From Nitrospirota bacterium (GTDB lineage Bacteria; Nitrospirota; Thermodesulfovibrionia; Thermodesulfovibrionales; UBA6898), in the NCBI GenBank assembly GCA_029858145.1, contig JAOUFP010000054.1, forward strand, positions 1 through 10,656: 10,656 bases of DNA, in the 5' to 3' direction. A program made the position numbers and the translations under genes. Position 1 is the first letter of the stretch; every line of letters begins with the position of its first letter. This document shows, piece by piece, positions 1 to 6,342 of this stretch. The notes under the pieces are model-generated. The model saw only the letters and a list, made by a program, of their open reading frames with translations, ran no database searches and was not told the origin of the DNA.

Positions 1-1
1 C

Positions 2-235
2 GTCTGCAATTTTACTCCTGTGGCGCGGCATAACTACCGGGTGGGTGTACCCGCAGGGGGCTACTGGAGGGAGGTATTGAACAGCGACGCGCATGAATAC
101 GGCGGGAGCGGCCACGGCAACCTCGGGGGCGTTGAGGCGACCCCGGTGCCGTATCATGGCAGATATTATTCGCTTTCTTTGATTTTGCCTCCACTCGGCA
201 TTCTTTTTTTCAGGCGCGCGGGTTTTAAAGAGTAG
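2..235 (+). CDS. glgB: 1,4-alpha-glucan branching enzyme, C-terminal fragment (5' end outside window)
   Basis: Only the last 77 codons are present, in the frame starting at base 2. The enzyme cuts alpha-1,4-glucan chains and rejoins them by alpha-1,6 bonds in cytoplasmic glycogen synthesis. The fragment matches the C-terminal all-beta domain of GlgB: an NFTPV strand, then YRVGVPAGGYWREVLNSD, a YGGSG..GN segment, a PVPYHGR segment, and the typical ending SLSLILPPLGILFF. The catalytic barrel lies upstream of the window. It stops at TAG, where GlgB proteins normally end. Oddly, the same frame stays open for 38 more codons after that TAG and closes at an ATGA overlapping the next gene's start. 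The neighbouring glycosyltransferase suggests a carbohydrate or compatible-solute cluster. Identity is seen in the sequence and is secure; pathway type (ADP-glucose or GlgE) cannot be told. Confidence 0.93.
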   Translation, partial: VCNFTPVARHNYRVGVPAGGYWREVLNSDAHEYGGSGHGNLGGVEATPVPYHGRYYSLSLILPPLGILFFRRAGFKE

Positions 236-348
236 ATGCCGGCTCAGGGCATTGCGGATTTGCAAATCTCGGCGGATTTCGCGGAAAATTGCGGGGCGGA
301 AGAAATCAGATACATGAAGGCAGATTCGGCTAAAAAGGATTCTTTGCT

Positions 349-1608
349 ATGAACAGCGTTATTCTCAGAAATGAAATTCAGGAAAAGATTAATGAGATCA
401 AAGAAGCGGATATTCTCGTCGGCATCCCCAGCTACAATAATGCGCGGACCATAGGCCATGTTGTAAAGGCCGTCCATGCAGGGCTGTCAAAGTATTTCCC
501 CGATAAAAAAGCGGTGATTATAAACTCGGACGGCGGCTCTTCCGACGGCACCATGGATGTGGTGCAGGGCGCGACGATCGAGGATTACAAGTCCATTCTC
601 GTGCAGCACAGGGTCGAGCCTGTTTTTACCATCGCCACCCCGTACCAGGGAATTCCCGGCAAAGGGAGCGCGTTCAGGACTATTTTTGAAATTGCGGCTG
701 CCCTGAATGTAAAGGCATGCGCAGTGGTCGACTCCGACCTGAGGAGCATTACCCCCGAATGGGTAGAACTCCTTATCAAGCCGGTGCTGGAACGCGATTT
801 TGACTATGTACTTCCCTTGTACCACAGGCATAAGTACGACGGGACCATAACGAACAGTATAATTTATCCCTTGACCAGGGCGTTGTACGGCAGGCAGGTG
901 AGGCAGCCGATAGGGGGAGATTTTGGTTTCTCCGGCAAACTGGCAAAATTTTACCTGACGAAAGATGTATGGGAAAGCGATGTCGCGAAATACGGAATCG
1001 ACATATGGATGACCACTACCGCCATCGCCAATAACTTTAAAGTCTGCCAGTCATTTCTGGGCGCGAAGATTCACGATGCGAAAGACCCGGGCGCTGATCT
1101 GAGCGCCATGCTCTATCAGGTGGTGGGCGCAACCTTTGACCTGATGGAAGAATACCCGGGCGTCTGGAAAAAGGTAAAAGCCTCCGAGCCGGTTGCGACG
1201 TTCGGGTTCCAGTACGCGGTTGGACTTGAACCGGTGAATGTAAATATCGACAGGATGATAGAAAAATTCAGACTGGGCGTGAAAGAACTGATAAAGATTT
1301 GGGAAGGGTTCATCTCAAGGGATATTGCTGCTTTCCTGAGGAGGAGTGAGGATTTGCAGAAGGAGTCCTTTCACATTCCTGATGAAGTATGGGCGGAGAT
1401 TGTCTGCAGCTTCGCGATCGCATCGCACAGGAAGATAATGAACAGAGAGCATCTCCTCAAATCACTTACGCCGCTGTATATCGGGAAGACAGCCTCGTTT
1501 GTAATAGAGACAAGGGAGAGCGATGCGCAGCAGGTTGATCAGAAGATCGAGCAGCTATGCAGGGTATTCGAGAACATCAAGCTTTTTCTGAACGTAAACT
1601 GGCGATAA
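349..1608 (+). CDS. GT-A glycosyltransferase, mannosylglycerate / glucosyl-3-phosphoglycerate synthase-like
   Basis: A 419-residue soluble enzyme with no signal peptide or membrane helix. The GT-A nucleotide-sugar fold shows as ILVGIPSYNN (22-31), NSDGGSSDGT (59-68), PGKGSAF (103-109), the metal-binding DSD (128-130) and QPIGGDFGF (186-194). His242 in KIHDAK sits where GT78 and GT81 enzymes place their third metal ligand. A helical C-terminal third completes the protein, as in those families. They make mannosylglycerate or glucosyl-3-phosphoglycerate, which are compatible solutes or polysaccharide precursors; the exact donor and acceptor cannot be read here. ATG 349 is the first start after the in-frame TAA at 331, with AAGGA at 335-339 and a 9-base spacer. 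A membrane protein starts 15 bases downstream, so the two are probably cotranscribed. A broader GT2 enzyme of unknown acceptor is the alternative. Confidence 0.8.
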   Translation: MNSVILRNEIQEKINEIKEADILVGIPSYNNARTIGHVVKAVHAGLSKYFPDKKAVIINSDGGSSDGTMDVVQGATIEDYKSILVQHRVEPVFTIATPYQGIPGKGSAFRTIFEIAAALNVKACAVVDSDLRSITPEWVELLIKPVLERDFDYVLPLYHRHKYDGTITNSIIYPLTRALYGRQVRQPIGGDFGFSGKLAKFYLTKDVWESDVAKYGIDIWMTTTAIANNFKVCQSFLGAKIHDAKDPGADLSAMLYQVVGATFDLMEEYPGVWKKVKASEPVATFGFQYAVGLEPVNVNIDRMIEKFRLGVKELIKIWEGFISRDIAAFLRRSEDLQKESFHIPDEVWAEIVCSFAIASHRKIMNREHLLKSLTPLYIGKTASFVIETRESDAQQVDQKIEQLCRVFENIKLFLNVNWR

Positions 1609-1623
1609 TGAAAGGGGATGGTT

Positions 1624-2319
1624 ATGGATTTTTTTCAGAAAGTCATAATTGAACCATCTGAAAGGCTGCTTGAAAGTATTCTTCAGTTTTTGCCGAATTT
1701 TTTCTCAGCGCTGCTCATTTTGTTTCTTGGCATTCTGCTGGGGAAGGTTTTAAAAAGCGTCTTTGCAAGGCTTTTCAGGGCGGTCGGACTGGACAGGTTC
1801 TTTGAAAGGACCGGCACTGCTGAGCTCATGAAAAAAAGGGGGCTGAAAGATCCGGCCTCTGTTGTGCTTTCAAAGCTTGTCGGATGGATTACTGTTTTCA
1901 TCTTCGCTGTCGCGGCGATGAAAACACTGGAAGTGCCGGCGGTGGAAAGGATCCTTGAGAGCTTCATCCTCTATCTTCCGAATTTTTTCGTCTCCCTGCT
2001 GATACTCTTCCTGGGCTATATGCTGAGCAACTTTTTCGCCCGCGCAGCCCTTATCGCTTCAGTGAACGCGGGACTCCGCATGTCAGGCCTGATCGGGAAA
2101 ACCGTGAAATTCACGGTGCTTGTCCTTGCCGGCACAATGGCGCTGGAGCAGCTCGGCATCGGCAGGGAGACGATTGTCATCTCCTTTACGATACTCTTCG
2201 GCGGGGTCGTGCTCGCGCTTTCTCTTGCGCTCGGGCTTGGCGGAAAGGATATCGCAAGGGAATTTCTTGAAAAAAAGCTGCGGGGCGAAGATAAAAAGGA
2301 TGAGTTTGAGCATCTCTGA
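1624..2319 (+). CDS. membrane protein with duplicated mechanosensitive-channel TM-helix repeat (MscS-TM type)
   Basis: A 231-residue inner-membrane protein. The motif LES....LPNFF..LLILFLG occurs at residues 16-36 and again at 111-131 (15 of 21 identical), an internal duplication with a 95-residue period. It is the conserved TM helix of PF05552-type proteins related to MscS. Further hydrophobic stretches lie near 85-99 and 155-165. The segment LALSLALGLGGKDIAREFLE resembles the glycine/alanine-rich pore helix of such proteins. The charged tail (KKLRGEDKKDEFEHL) ends the protein where canonical MscS would start its cytoplasmic beta domain, so that domain is absent. AAGGGG at 1612-1617 is 6 bases before ATG 1624 and abuts ATG 1618, so 1624 is preferred; 1618 would add two residues. 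Pairing with a possible compatible-solute enzyme fits a role in osmotic response, which is inference. It may be regulatory rather than a channel by itself. Confidence 0.8.
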   Translation: MDFFQKVIIEPSERLLESILQFLPNFFSALLILFLGILLGKVLKSVFARLFRAVGLDRFFERTGTAELMKKRGLKDPASVVLSKLVGWITVFIFAVAAMKTLEVPAVERILESFILYLPNFFVSLLILFLGYMLSNFFARAALIASVNAGLRMSGLIGKTVKFTVLVLAGTMALEQLGIGRETIVISFTILFGGVVLALSLALGLGGKDIAREFLEKKLRGEDKKDEFEHL

Positions 2320-2325
2320 CCCCTT

Positions 2326-2347
2326 AAGGTGCGCGCATGCCTTTTTT
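2326..2347 (+). terminator. weak intrinsic terminator candidate
   Basis: Six bases after the membrane-protein stop, AAGGTG and TGCCTT can pair across a CGCGCA loop. Two of the six pairs are G-U. Six T residues follow at 2342-2347. Position and T-run suit the end of the glgB-glycosyltransferase-membrane protein unit, but the stem is weak. Confidence 0.35.
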
Positions 2348-2496
2348 CCCGGTCGAACCTCATGCACTGTCCGGGTCAAGCCCGAAACAATAAAATCCCG
2401 GAGAGTTAGTGAAGACTCCCTGCGGCAATACCACGGGGAATATCGCCCGCTATCCATTTAATCCGCATTATTCATAAAATGTTGTATTCCAAAGTC

Positions 2497-2629
2497 AGGA
2501 GAAGGCATCGTCGCTTTTATCCGCCGAGGAGGACATTCCCGCTTTGCTGCGGGGCATTTTCCTCCTGATATTCTTAGAAACAGTCTGTCGGACTATCGGA
2601 AAATGAAACCGCTCTCAATGCCTTCTCCT
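2497..2629. repeat. 133-bp element with perfect 12-bp inverted ends and an internal hairpin
   Basis: AGGAGAAGGCAT at 2497-2508 is the exact reverse complement of ATGCCTTCTCCT at 2618-2629. Inside lies a second foldback: AGGAGGA (2527-2533) with TCCTCCT (2560-2566), enclosing CCCGC (2538-2542) and GCGGG (2549-2553) around a 6-base loop. A smaller AGTC/GACT hairpin is at 2582-2594. Nothing inside looks coding, and no clear target-site duplication flanks it. It could be a MITE-like non-autonomous mobile element, a REP/BIME-type repeat or a structured RNA. It lies in the 342-465-base gap between two genes; the rest of that gap shows nothing recognisable. Confidence 0.5.
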
Positions 2630-2784
2630 TCCTTGTTGCTTGATTACCAACAGAAAGATTCATGAATAAAATGGGTTATAAAATCTCCTGCCCGGACATA
2701 GGACACTGGTTGGGGGACGTCCGCTTTTATACTCAGGGTAAGACGATCATAAAAAGGCTGATCGGCCCTGAGGAAGGAGAGGAC

Positions 2785-2979
2785 ATGGAAGACGGATTGA
2801 TTACAGGCGGGATTTTAATGCTGCTGCTGGTGATGATCGCGGTGAATTTTCTGCAGATCATCAAAGGGATCAGGGACTGGTACCGGATAACCAACTATCT
2901 GGCGTTCAGGACAAGCCTGACAGTGGCAGAACTGCAGAGGATGAGGGAAAGCAGGCGTCTGCAGGCGCACAACAGATGA
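2785..2979 (+). CDS. small single-TM protein of unknown function
   Basis: A 64-residue product not recognised as a known family. One hydrophobic helix (about residues 5-23, LITGGILMLLLVMIAVNFL) is followed by a basic, probably cytoplasmic tail (WYRITNYLAFR...ELQRMRESRR). The start at 2785 is chosen because AGGAAGGAGAGG at 2771-2782 is an excellent ribosome binding site with AAGGAG 5 bases before ATG. A -10-like TATACT at 2728-2733 would give a short leader. The frame stays open upstream to ATG 2662, giving a 105-residue alternative, but that start has only a weak Shine-Dalgarno and the extra 41 residues look unstructured. The gene stands alone, downstream of the inverted-repeat element and convergent with the DUF481 gene. 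Confidence 0.6.
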   Translation: MEDGLITGGILMLLLVMIAVNFLQIIKGIRDWYRITNYLAFRTSLTVAELQRMRESRRLQAHNR

Positions 2980-3013
2980 TCTGACGGAGGCGCCCCCGGC
3001 CGGTTCGACCCTG

Positions 3014-3068
3014 CGCACCTGTTCCCTCCGGTTGCGGCAAGCGCTTCCAGGTGCGGTGCGCGATTTTT
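3014..3068 (+). terminator. hairpin with T-run between convergent genes
   Basis: CGCACCTG (3014-3021) pairs exactly with CAGGTGCG (3048-3055). Further weak pairing is possible in the loop, and five T residues lie at 3064-3068. It sits between the + strand small gene and the minus-strand DUF481 gene. The T-run is 8 bases beyond the stem and overlaps the DUF481 stop, so function as a terminator for the + strand is only plausible. Confidence 0.3.
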
Positions 3069-4096
3069 CAGAAGGAATACTGCATCCCCAGCAGCCAGCT
3101 GTTGTCATTTTTCCTGACGTCCCGGGGAGGATGGCTGTCATGTTCAAAAATATTGGTGAGCTTCAGCGCCCATCCTGCTCCGAGGGCAGAAGATACTCCT
3201 GCTTCGTTTCGGAGCTTGTATCTCCCGATATGGTCAAGGTTCGGATAGACGATGAGATGCTCCGAGAATGATACGGCATCCCAGAGCCTGTAACTGAAGA
3301 TGCCCGCGAAACGGCCTGAGAGATACTGATTGTCGTCCGCCTCTCTGAAGTCATCCGAGACAAACGAGAGGCCGGCTTCGGCAGAGAGGGTCTTGACCGG
3401 ATCTTCCCATATCTGGTAGCCGGCACCCGGTCCGACTATGGCGCGCAGCGACAGGTCCTTGAACTTGTCGTTCAGCAGCTCAATGCTGAGATAGCCGAAG
3501 AAAGCCTTTGTAAAGAAATAGTCGTATTTTAAAGCGCCATAGGTGTTGCGGGTCGTCATAACACCATCTTCTTTCGCGTAATTGAAGAGAAAACGAAAGC
3601 TGATTCTGTCGTCAATCCCGCGCCTTGTGGCCTCTGCACCAAGGCTTATGCCGGAACTCGAGGTGTTGCCTGTCTTCGCATTGGCGCCAAGGGTAACGCT
3701 CCCTTTCCAGACGGGCCGTTCTTCAGACGGGGCATTGATGGCGGCCACATTGCCCCAGTCGATCGTGGTTTTTCCCCTCGCTTCAGTCGACTCAATATAC
3801 ATGCTTCCGCTTTCATCGGTGTCGATCTTCCCCTTCAGGACCTCGCCGTCTGACAACTTCACGACAGCGTCATTTCTCATGAATATCCGTTTGATCTTCG
3901 GCTTCTGTATTTTTATCGGTTCCGAATACCCGGTTTTCAGCGTCAGGGTGCCCTCTGTCATTTCCGTGATCGTACCGGAGAGCCTGTCGCCGTTTTCGAG
4001 TATGAGTTCATCTGCTGAGGCGGTGCTGTTGAAAACAAAGAGGAGAACTGACAGGGAAAAAGAAATTCCCGTTATAACTTTGTCCCTTAATGGCAT
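3068..4096 (-). CDS. DUF481 (YdiY-like) outer-membrane beta-barrel protein
   Basis: A 342-residue exported protein. Residues 1-28 form a Sec signal peptide (MPLRDK, hydrophobic core, STASA) with likely cleavage before Asp29. Next come two small beta modules with SH3-like 'GDRLSGTI' (36-43) and 'DGEVLKGKI' (83-91) motifs. From VWKGSV (129-134) onward lies the DUF481 barrel: GNTSSSGISLGAEATRR, R-F-rich strands, LLNDKFKDLSLRAIVGPGAGYQIWED, and a final Phe (MQYSF), typical of outer-membrane barrels. Function in this family is unknown; a salt- or stress-related porin role is often suggested. The start at 4096 is set by GGGAGG (within 4103-4110), 7 bases from ATG, and by the signal peptide. The frame is open to GTG 4222, adding 42 residues with no good ribosome site. 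It is divergent from the carotenoid oxygenase gene. Confidence 0.87.
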   Translation of the reverse strand: MPLRDKVITGISFSLSVLLFVFNSTASADELILENGDRLSGTITEMTEGTLTLKTGYSEPIKIQKPKIKRIFMRNDAVVKLSDGEVLKGKIDTDESGSMYIESTEARGKTTIDWGNVAAINAPSEERPVWKGSVTLGANAKTGNTSSSGISLGAEATRRGIDDRISFRFLFNYAKEDGVMTTRNTYGALKYDYFFTKAFFGYLSIELLNDKFKDLSLRAIVGPGAGYQIWEDPVKTLSAEAGLSFVSDDFREADDNQYLSGRFAGIFSYRLWDAVSFSEHLIVYPNLDHIGRYKLRNEAGVSSALGAGWALKLTNIFEHDSHPPRDVRKNDNSWLLGMQYSF

Positions 4097-4249
4097 TGAA
4101 ACACCTCCCTCTTTTGTCTGCAGCCGCTTTTTCCCTGACACAGGGGATTGGACTGCAGGGGCAACAATGAGTGCAGCAGAAACAGTGAAGAAAAATGTGC
4201 CGTGCCTTTTCCATGACATCACTTTCCGGTGTCCCGCCTGCCATAACCC

Positions 4250-4287
4250 GATAGGTACTGTCTATCACATATCCAATTGACTGTCAA
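4250..4287. promoter_or_regulatory. dyad-rich regulatory region and likely leftward promoter for the DUF481 gene
   Basis: The odd palindrome TTGACTGTCAA is at 4277-4287. On the minus strand it supplies a perfect TTGACA -35 (4287-4282), and a weak -10, TAGACA, follows after 17 bases (4264-4259). A second dyad, GATAG-N7-CTATC (4250-4266), covers that -10. The arrangement suggests an operator over the promoter. Elsewhere in the 413-base divergent gap (4097-4509) there is a CCGCA/TGCGG hairpin at 4356-4375 nested in ACAGG/CCTGT (4333-4386), matching no riboswitch I know. No clear + strand promoter was found. Confidence 0.4.
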
Positions 4288-4509
4288 ATCGCGGCATGCG
4301 AAATGGGACCGGCCTTCCGCTGAACACACGGGACAGGAACAGGGAAGGAAAACCCCCGCAGATTGCAAAGTGCGGCAAAAGCCTGTAGATTTAAAAAGTA
4401 TGAACTGTCTTGATGCTCAGTCCCGGGAAGGGAGAGTCAGACGGGCATTATTTATTAGGTTCTCTTATACCCATGGGAGCGGAGAAATTACTGCGCCTCC
4501 GAAACTTTC

Positions 4510-6060
4510 ATGCTGACCCGGCGCGGTTTCCTGCAGCTCTCCGGAGCCGCAGGCTTTTCCCTTCTGCTGAATGGCTGCAGCGCGAAAAGCCTGCCGCTGA
4601 GCGCGATTGATCCGGATGAATCCCGCCTGCGCGACATGCCGTTTCTCGGGCTTGCCGAATCGCTTACCGAAGAATATGACTATGAGGCTGTTGTGGAGGG
4701 GAAGGTCCCCGATGGCCTGAGGGGCGTGCTCTACAGGAATGGCCCGGCACTCTTCGACAGGGGTGGATTGCGAAAGCGGGCCATCCAGGACGGAGACGGC
4801 ATGGTCCAGGCGTTCTTTTTTCATGACAAGGGCGTCCGTTTCAGGAATAAATTCGTAAGGACGGAAAAATACGTCGAAGAGTCGGCTGCAGGGAGATTTC
4901 TGTATCCGTCATGGTCGACACAGGCGCCCGGAGGTTTCTGGGCAAATTTCTGGGCGGGGGACAAAATGAAGAGCCAGGCGGCAGTGAATGTGTTTCTGAG
5001 GAACGGCAGGCTCATCGCGTTCGATGAATCGAACCTGCCCTATGAACTGGACCCTGTGACCCTCGAGACAAAAGGGAGCACCACACTCGGCCTGCCGGAG
5101 GGAACGGTCGTCTATTCGGCGCATCCGAAGATCGATCCCCGGAACGGGGAGTGGCTGCATTTCGGACTTCACTACGGAAGGAGAGCGACACTCCATATTA
5201 CTGTGTTTGACAGAAAAGGGGCCCTGATCCGGCATCAGAAGGTGCCGCTGCCCCGGTACGTCTATTTCCACGATTTCTTCGTCTCCGGCAGGCACCTGAT
5301 CTTCCATCTGCACCCGGTAAAAATAGACCTCCCGGATTTTCTTCTCGGCAGGAGAAGTCTTGCCGAATCCCTCCGCTGGAAGCCGGAAGAAGGAGATCTG
5401 CTTTTGGTCGCGGACCGCTATGGGGCAGCTGAACCGGTCAGCCTGGCGGTCGCCCCGTCATTTATGTGGCATTCCATAAATGCATACGAACAGAACAATG
5501 AGATCATTGCGGATTTTATCGGCTATGAGACACCGGATCATTTCATCGGCCCGGATCCGGTAATCTTTGCGGTCATGGCAGGCAGGAGAGGCCGGAACAC
5601 TTCAAAGGGAGAACTCAGGCGATATGTCATCAGCCTTCCTGAAAAAAAGGTGAGACAGGAAATCATCGGGAAGGGCGGTTACGAATGGCCGGTCATTAAT
5701 GAAGCATACCGCTGCGGCAGGTACCGTATCGGCTATTGCGCAAAAAGCAGGGGGGATGATTTTTTCTGGTCAGGCATAACAAGATTCGATGCGTCGACAT
5801 ACGGCTCCGAAACCTGTTTTTTTGAAGAGGGGCTCTATTGCGGCGAACCGGTATTTGCGGGAAGGCCGGATTTCCGGTATTCGCCCGATGCTTCCCGGGA
5901 ACGGGGCTGGCTGCTCACAGAGGTCTACGACAGTCATACACGGAAAAGCTTTCTGTCAATTTTTTCCGCGGAAGATGTTTCCGGTGGTCCCGTCGCGAAT
6001 GTATATCTGCAGCACCATGTCCCCTTCAGCTACCATGGCCACTGGTATGGGGGGTCGTAA
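4510..6060 (+). CDS. carotenoid cleavage oxygenase (RPE65/lignostilbene dioxygenase family), Tat-exported lipoprotein
   Basis: A 516-residue non-heme iron oxygenase of the family that splits carotenoid or stilbene double bonds with O2. The four iron-binding histidines of the beta-propeller are present: His205 (YSAHPKIDP), His254 (VYFHDFF), His321 (FMWHSINAYE) and His509 (YHGHWYG). The early GLRGVLYRNGPALF motif matches the family's N-terminus. Residues 1-23 form a twin-arginine signal (TRRGFLQL) ending in a lipobox LNGC, so Cys23 would be lipidated. The protein would then be exported folded and anchored outside the cytoplasm, which is unusual for this mostly cytosolic family. ATG 4510 is the only start after an in-frame TAG at about 4456, though no good Shine-Dalgarno precedes it. 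Substrate (carotenoid, apocarotenoid or phenolic stilbene) cannot be told, and no carotenoid gene is nearby. Confidence 0.9.
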   Translation: MLTRRGFLQLSGAAGFSLLLNGCSAKSLPLSAIDPDESRLRDMPFLGLAESLTEEYDYEAVVEGKVPDGLRGVLYRNGPALFDRGGLRKRAIQDGDGMVQAFFFHDKGVRFRNKFVRTEKYVEESAAGRFLYPSWSTQAPGGFWANFWAGDKMKSQAAVNVFLRNGRLIAFDESNLPYELDPVTLETKGSTTLGLPEGTVVYSAHPKIDPRNGEWLHFGLHYGRRATLHITVFDRKGALIRHQKVPLPRYVYFHDFFVSGRHLIFHLHPVKIDLPDFLLGRRSLAESLRWKPEEGDLLLVADRYGAAEPVSLAVAPSFMWHSINAYEQNNEIIADFIGYETPDHFIGPDPVIFAVMAGRRGRNTSKGELRRYVISLPEKKVRQEIIGKGGYEWPVINEAYRCGRYRIGYCAKSRGDDFFWSGITRFDASTYGSETCFFEEGLYCGEPVFAGRPDFRYSPDASRERGWLLTEVYDSHTRKSFLSIFSAEDVSGGPVANVYLQHHVPFSYHGHWYGGS

Positions 6061-6176
6061 ACGTGCAGGCAAAATGCCCTTCCTTGCCGCCGTCTGGCTG
6101 AGGCATTTGCGGCTCAGTCCTTGCAGGGACGGCTCAGCATTAAATGCAGAGGCATTAATTTATATTGTTAAACATA

Positions 6177-6206
6177 TTGACAATTATAATGAACTTATTC
6201 TATAAA
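6177..6206 (+). promoter_or_regulatory. sigma70-type promoter for the diguanylate cyclase gene
   Basis: A perfect TTGACA (6177-6182), an 18-base spacer and TATAAA (6201-6206) lie in an AT-rich stretch. A perfect TATAAT also occurs at 6185-6190 but lacks a well-placed -35. Transcription would start near 6213 and leave a leader of about 130 bases before ATG 6343. That leader holds GCAGA/TCTGC (6270-6298) followed by a T7 run (6306-6312), a possible attenuator. Confidence 0.6.
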
Positions 6207-6342
6207 ATCAGCAAGGTCGAATTTTTCGTAGAGAGGGGACGGGAAACGGCTTGCCATTCAAGAGAGACTGCAGATGGGTTGCCTCAGCAAAATTCTGCCC
6301 CGCGCTTTTTTTGTTTCCTGTCGGGGGGATCAGGGAAACAAT

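Noticed and set aside
2662..2784. ATG 2662 as start of the small membrane protein
   Set aside because: Weak ribosome site against a very strong one at 2771-2782; kept as an alternative in the gene entry.
2992..3016. GGTTCGA-containing stretch resembling a tRNA T-arm
   Set aside because: No acceptor, D-arm or anticodon stem can be drawn around it.
4097..4222. In-frame upstream extension of the DUF481 gene to GTG 4222, whose first residues also look signal-peptide-like
   Set aside because: The start at 4096 has a strong Shine-Dalgarno and a clean signal peptide with an ASA cleavage site; the upstream start has only a weak ribosome site and would bury that signal.
4333..4386. Nested hairpins upstream of the carotenoid oxygenase gene as a riboswitch
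   Set aside because: Short stems (5 bp each) and no match to riboswitch consensus motifs I know.
6274..6342. Upstream ATG 6274 for the diguanylate cyclase
   Set aside because: The extra 23 residues are translated from the leader T-run and do not resemble PAS proteins; ATG 6343 has AGGGA at good spacing.
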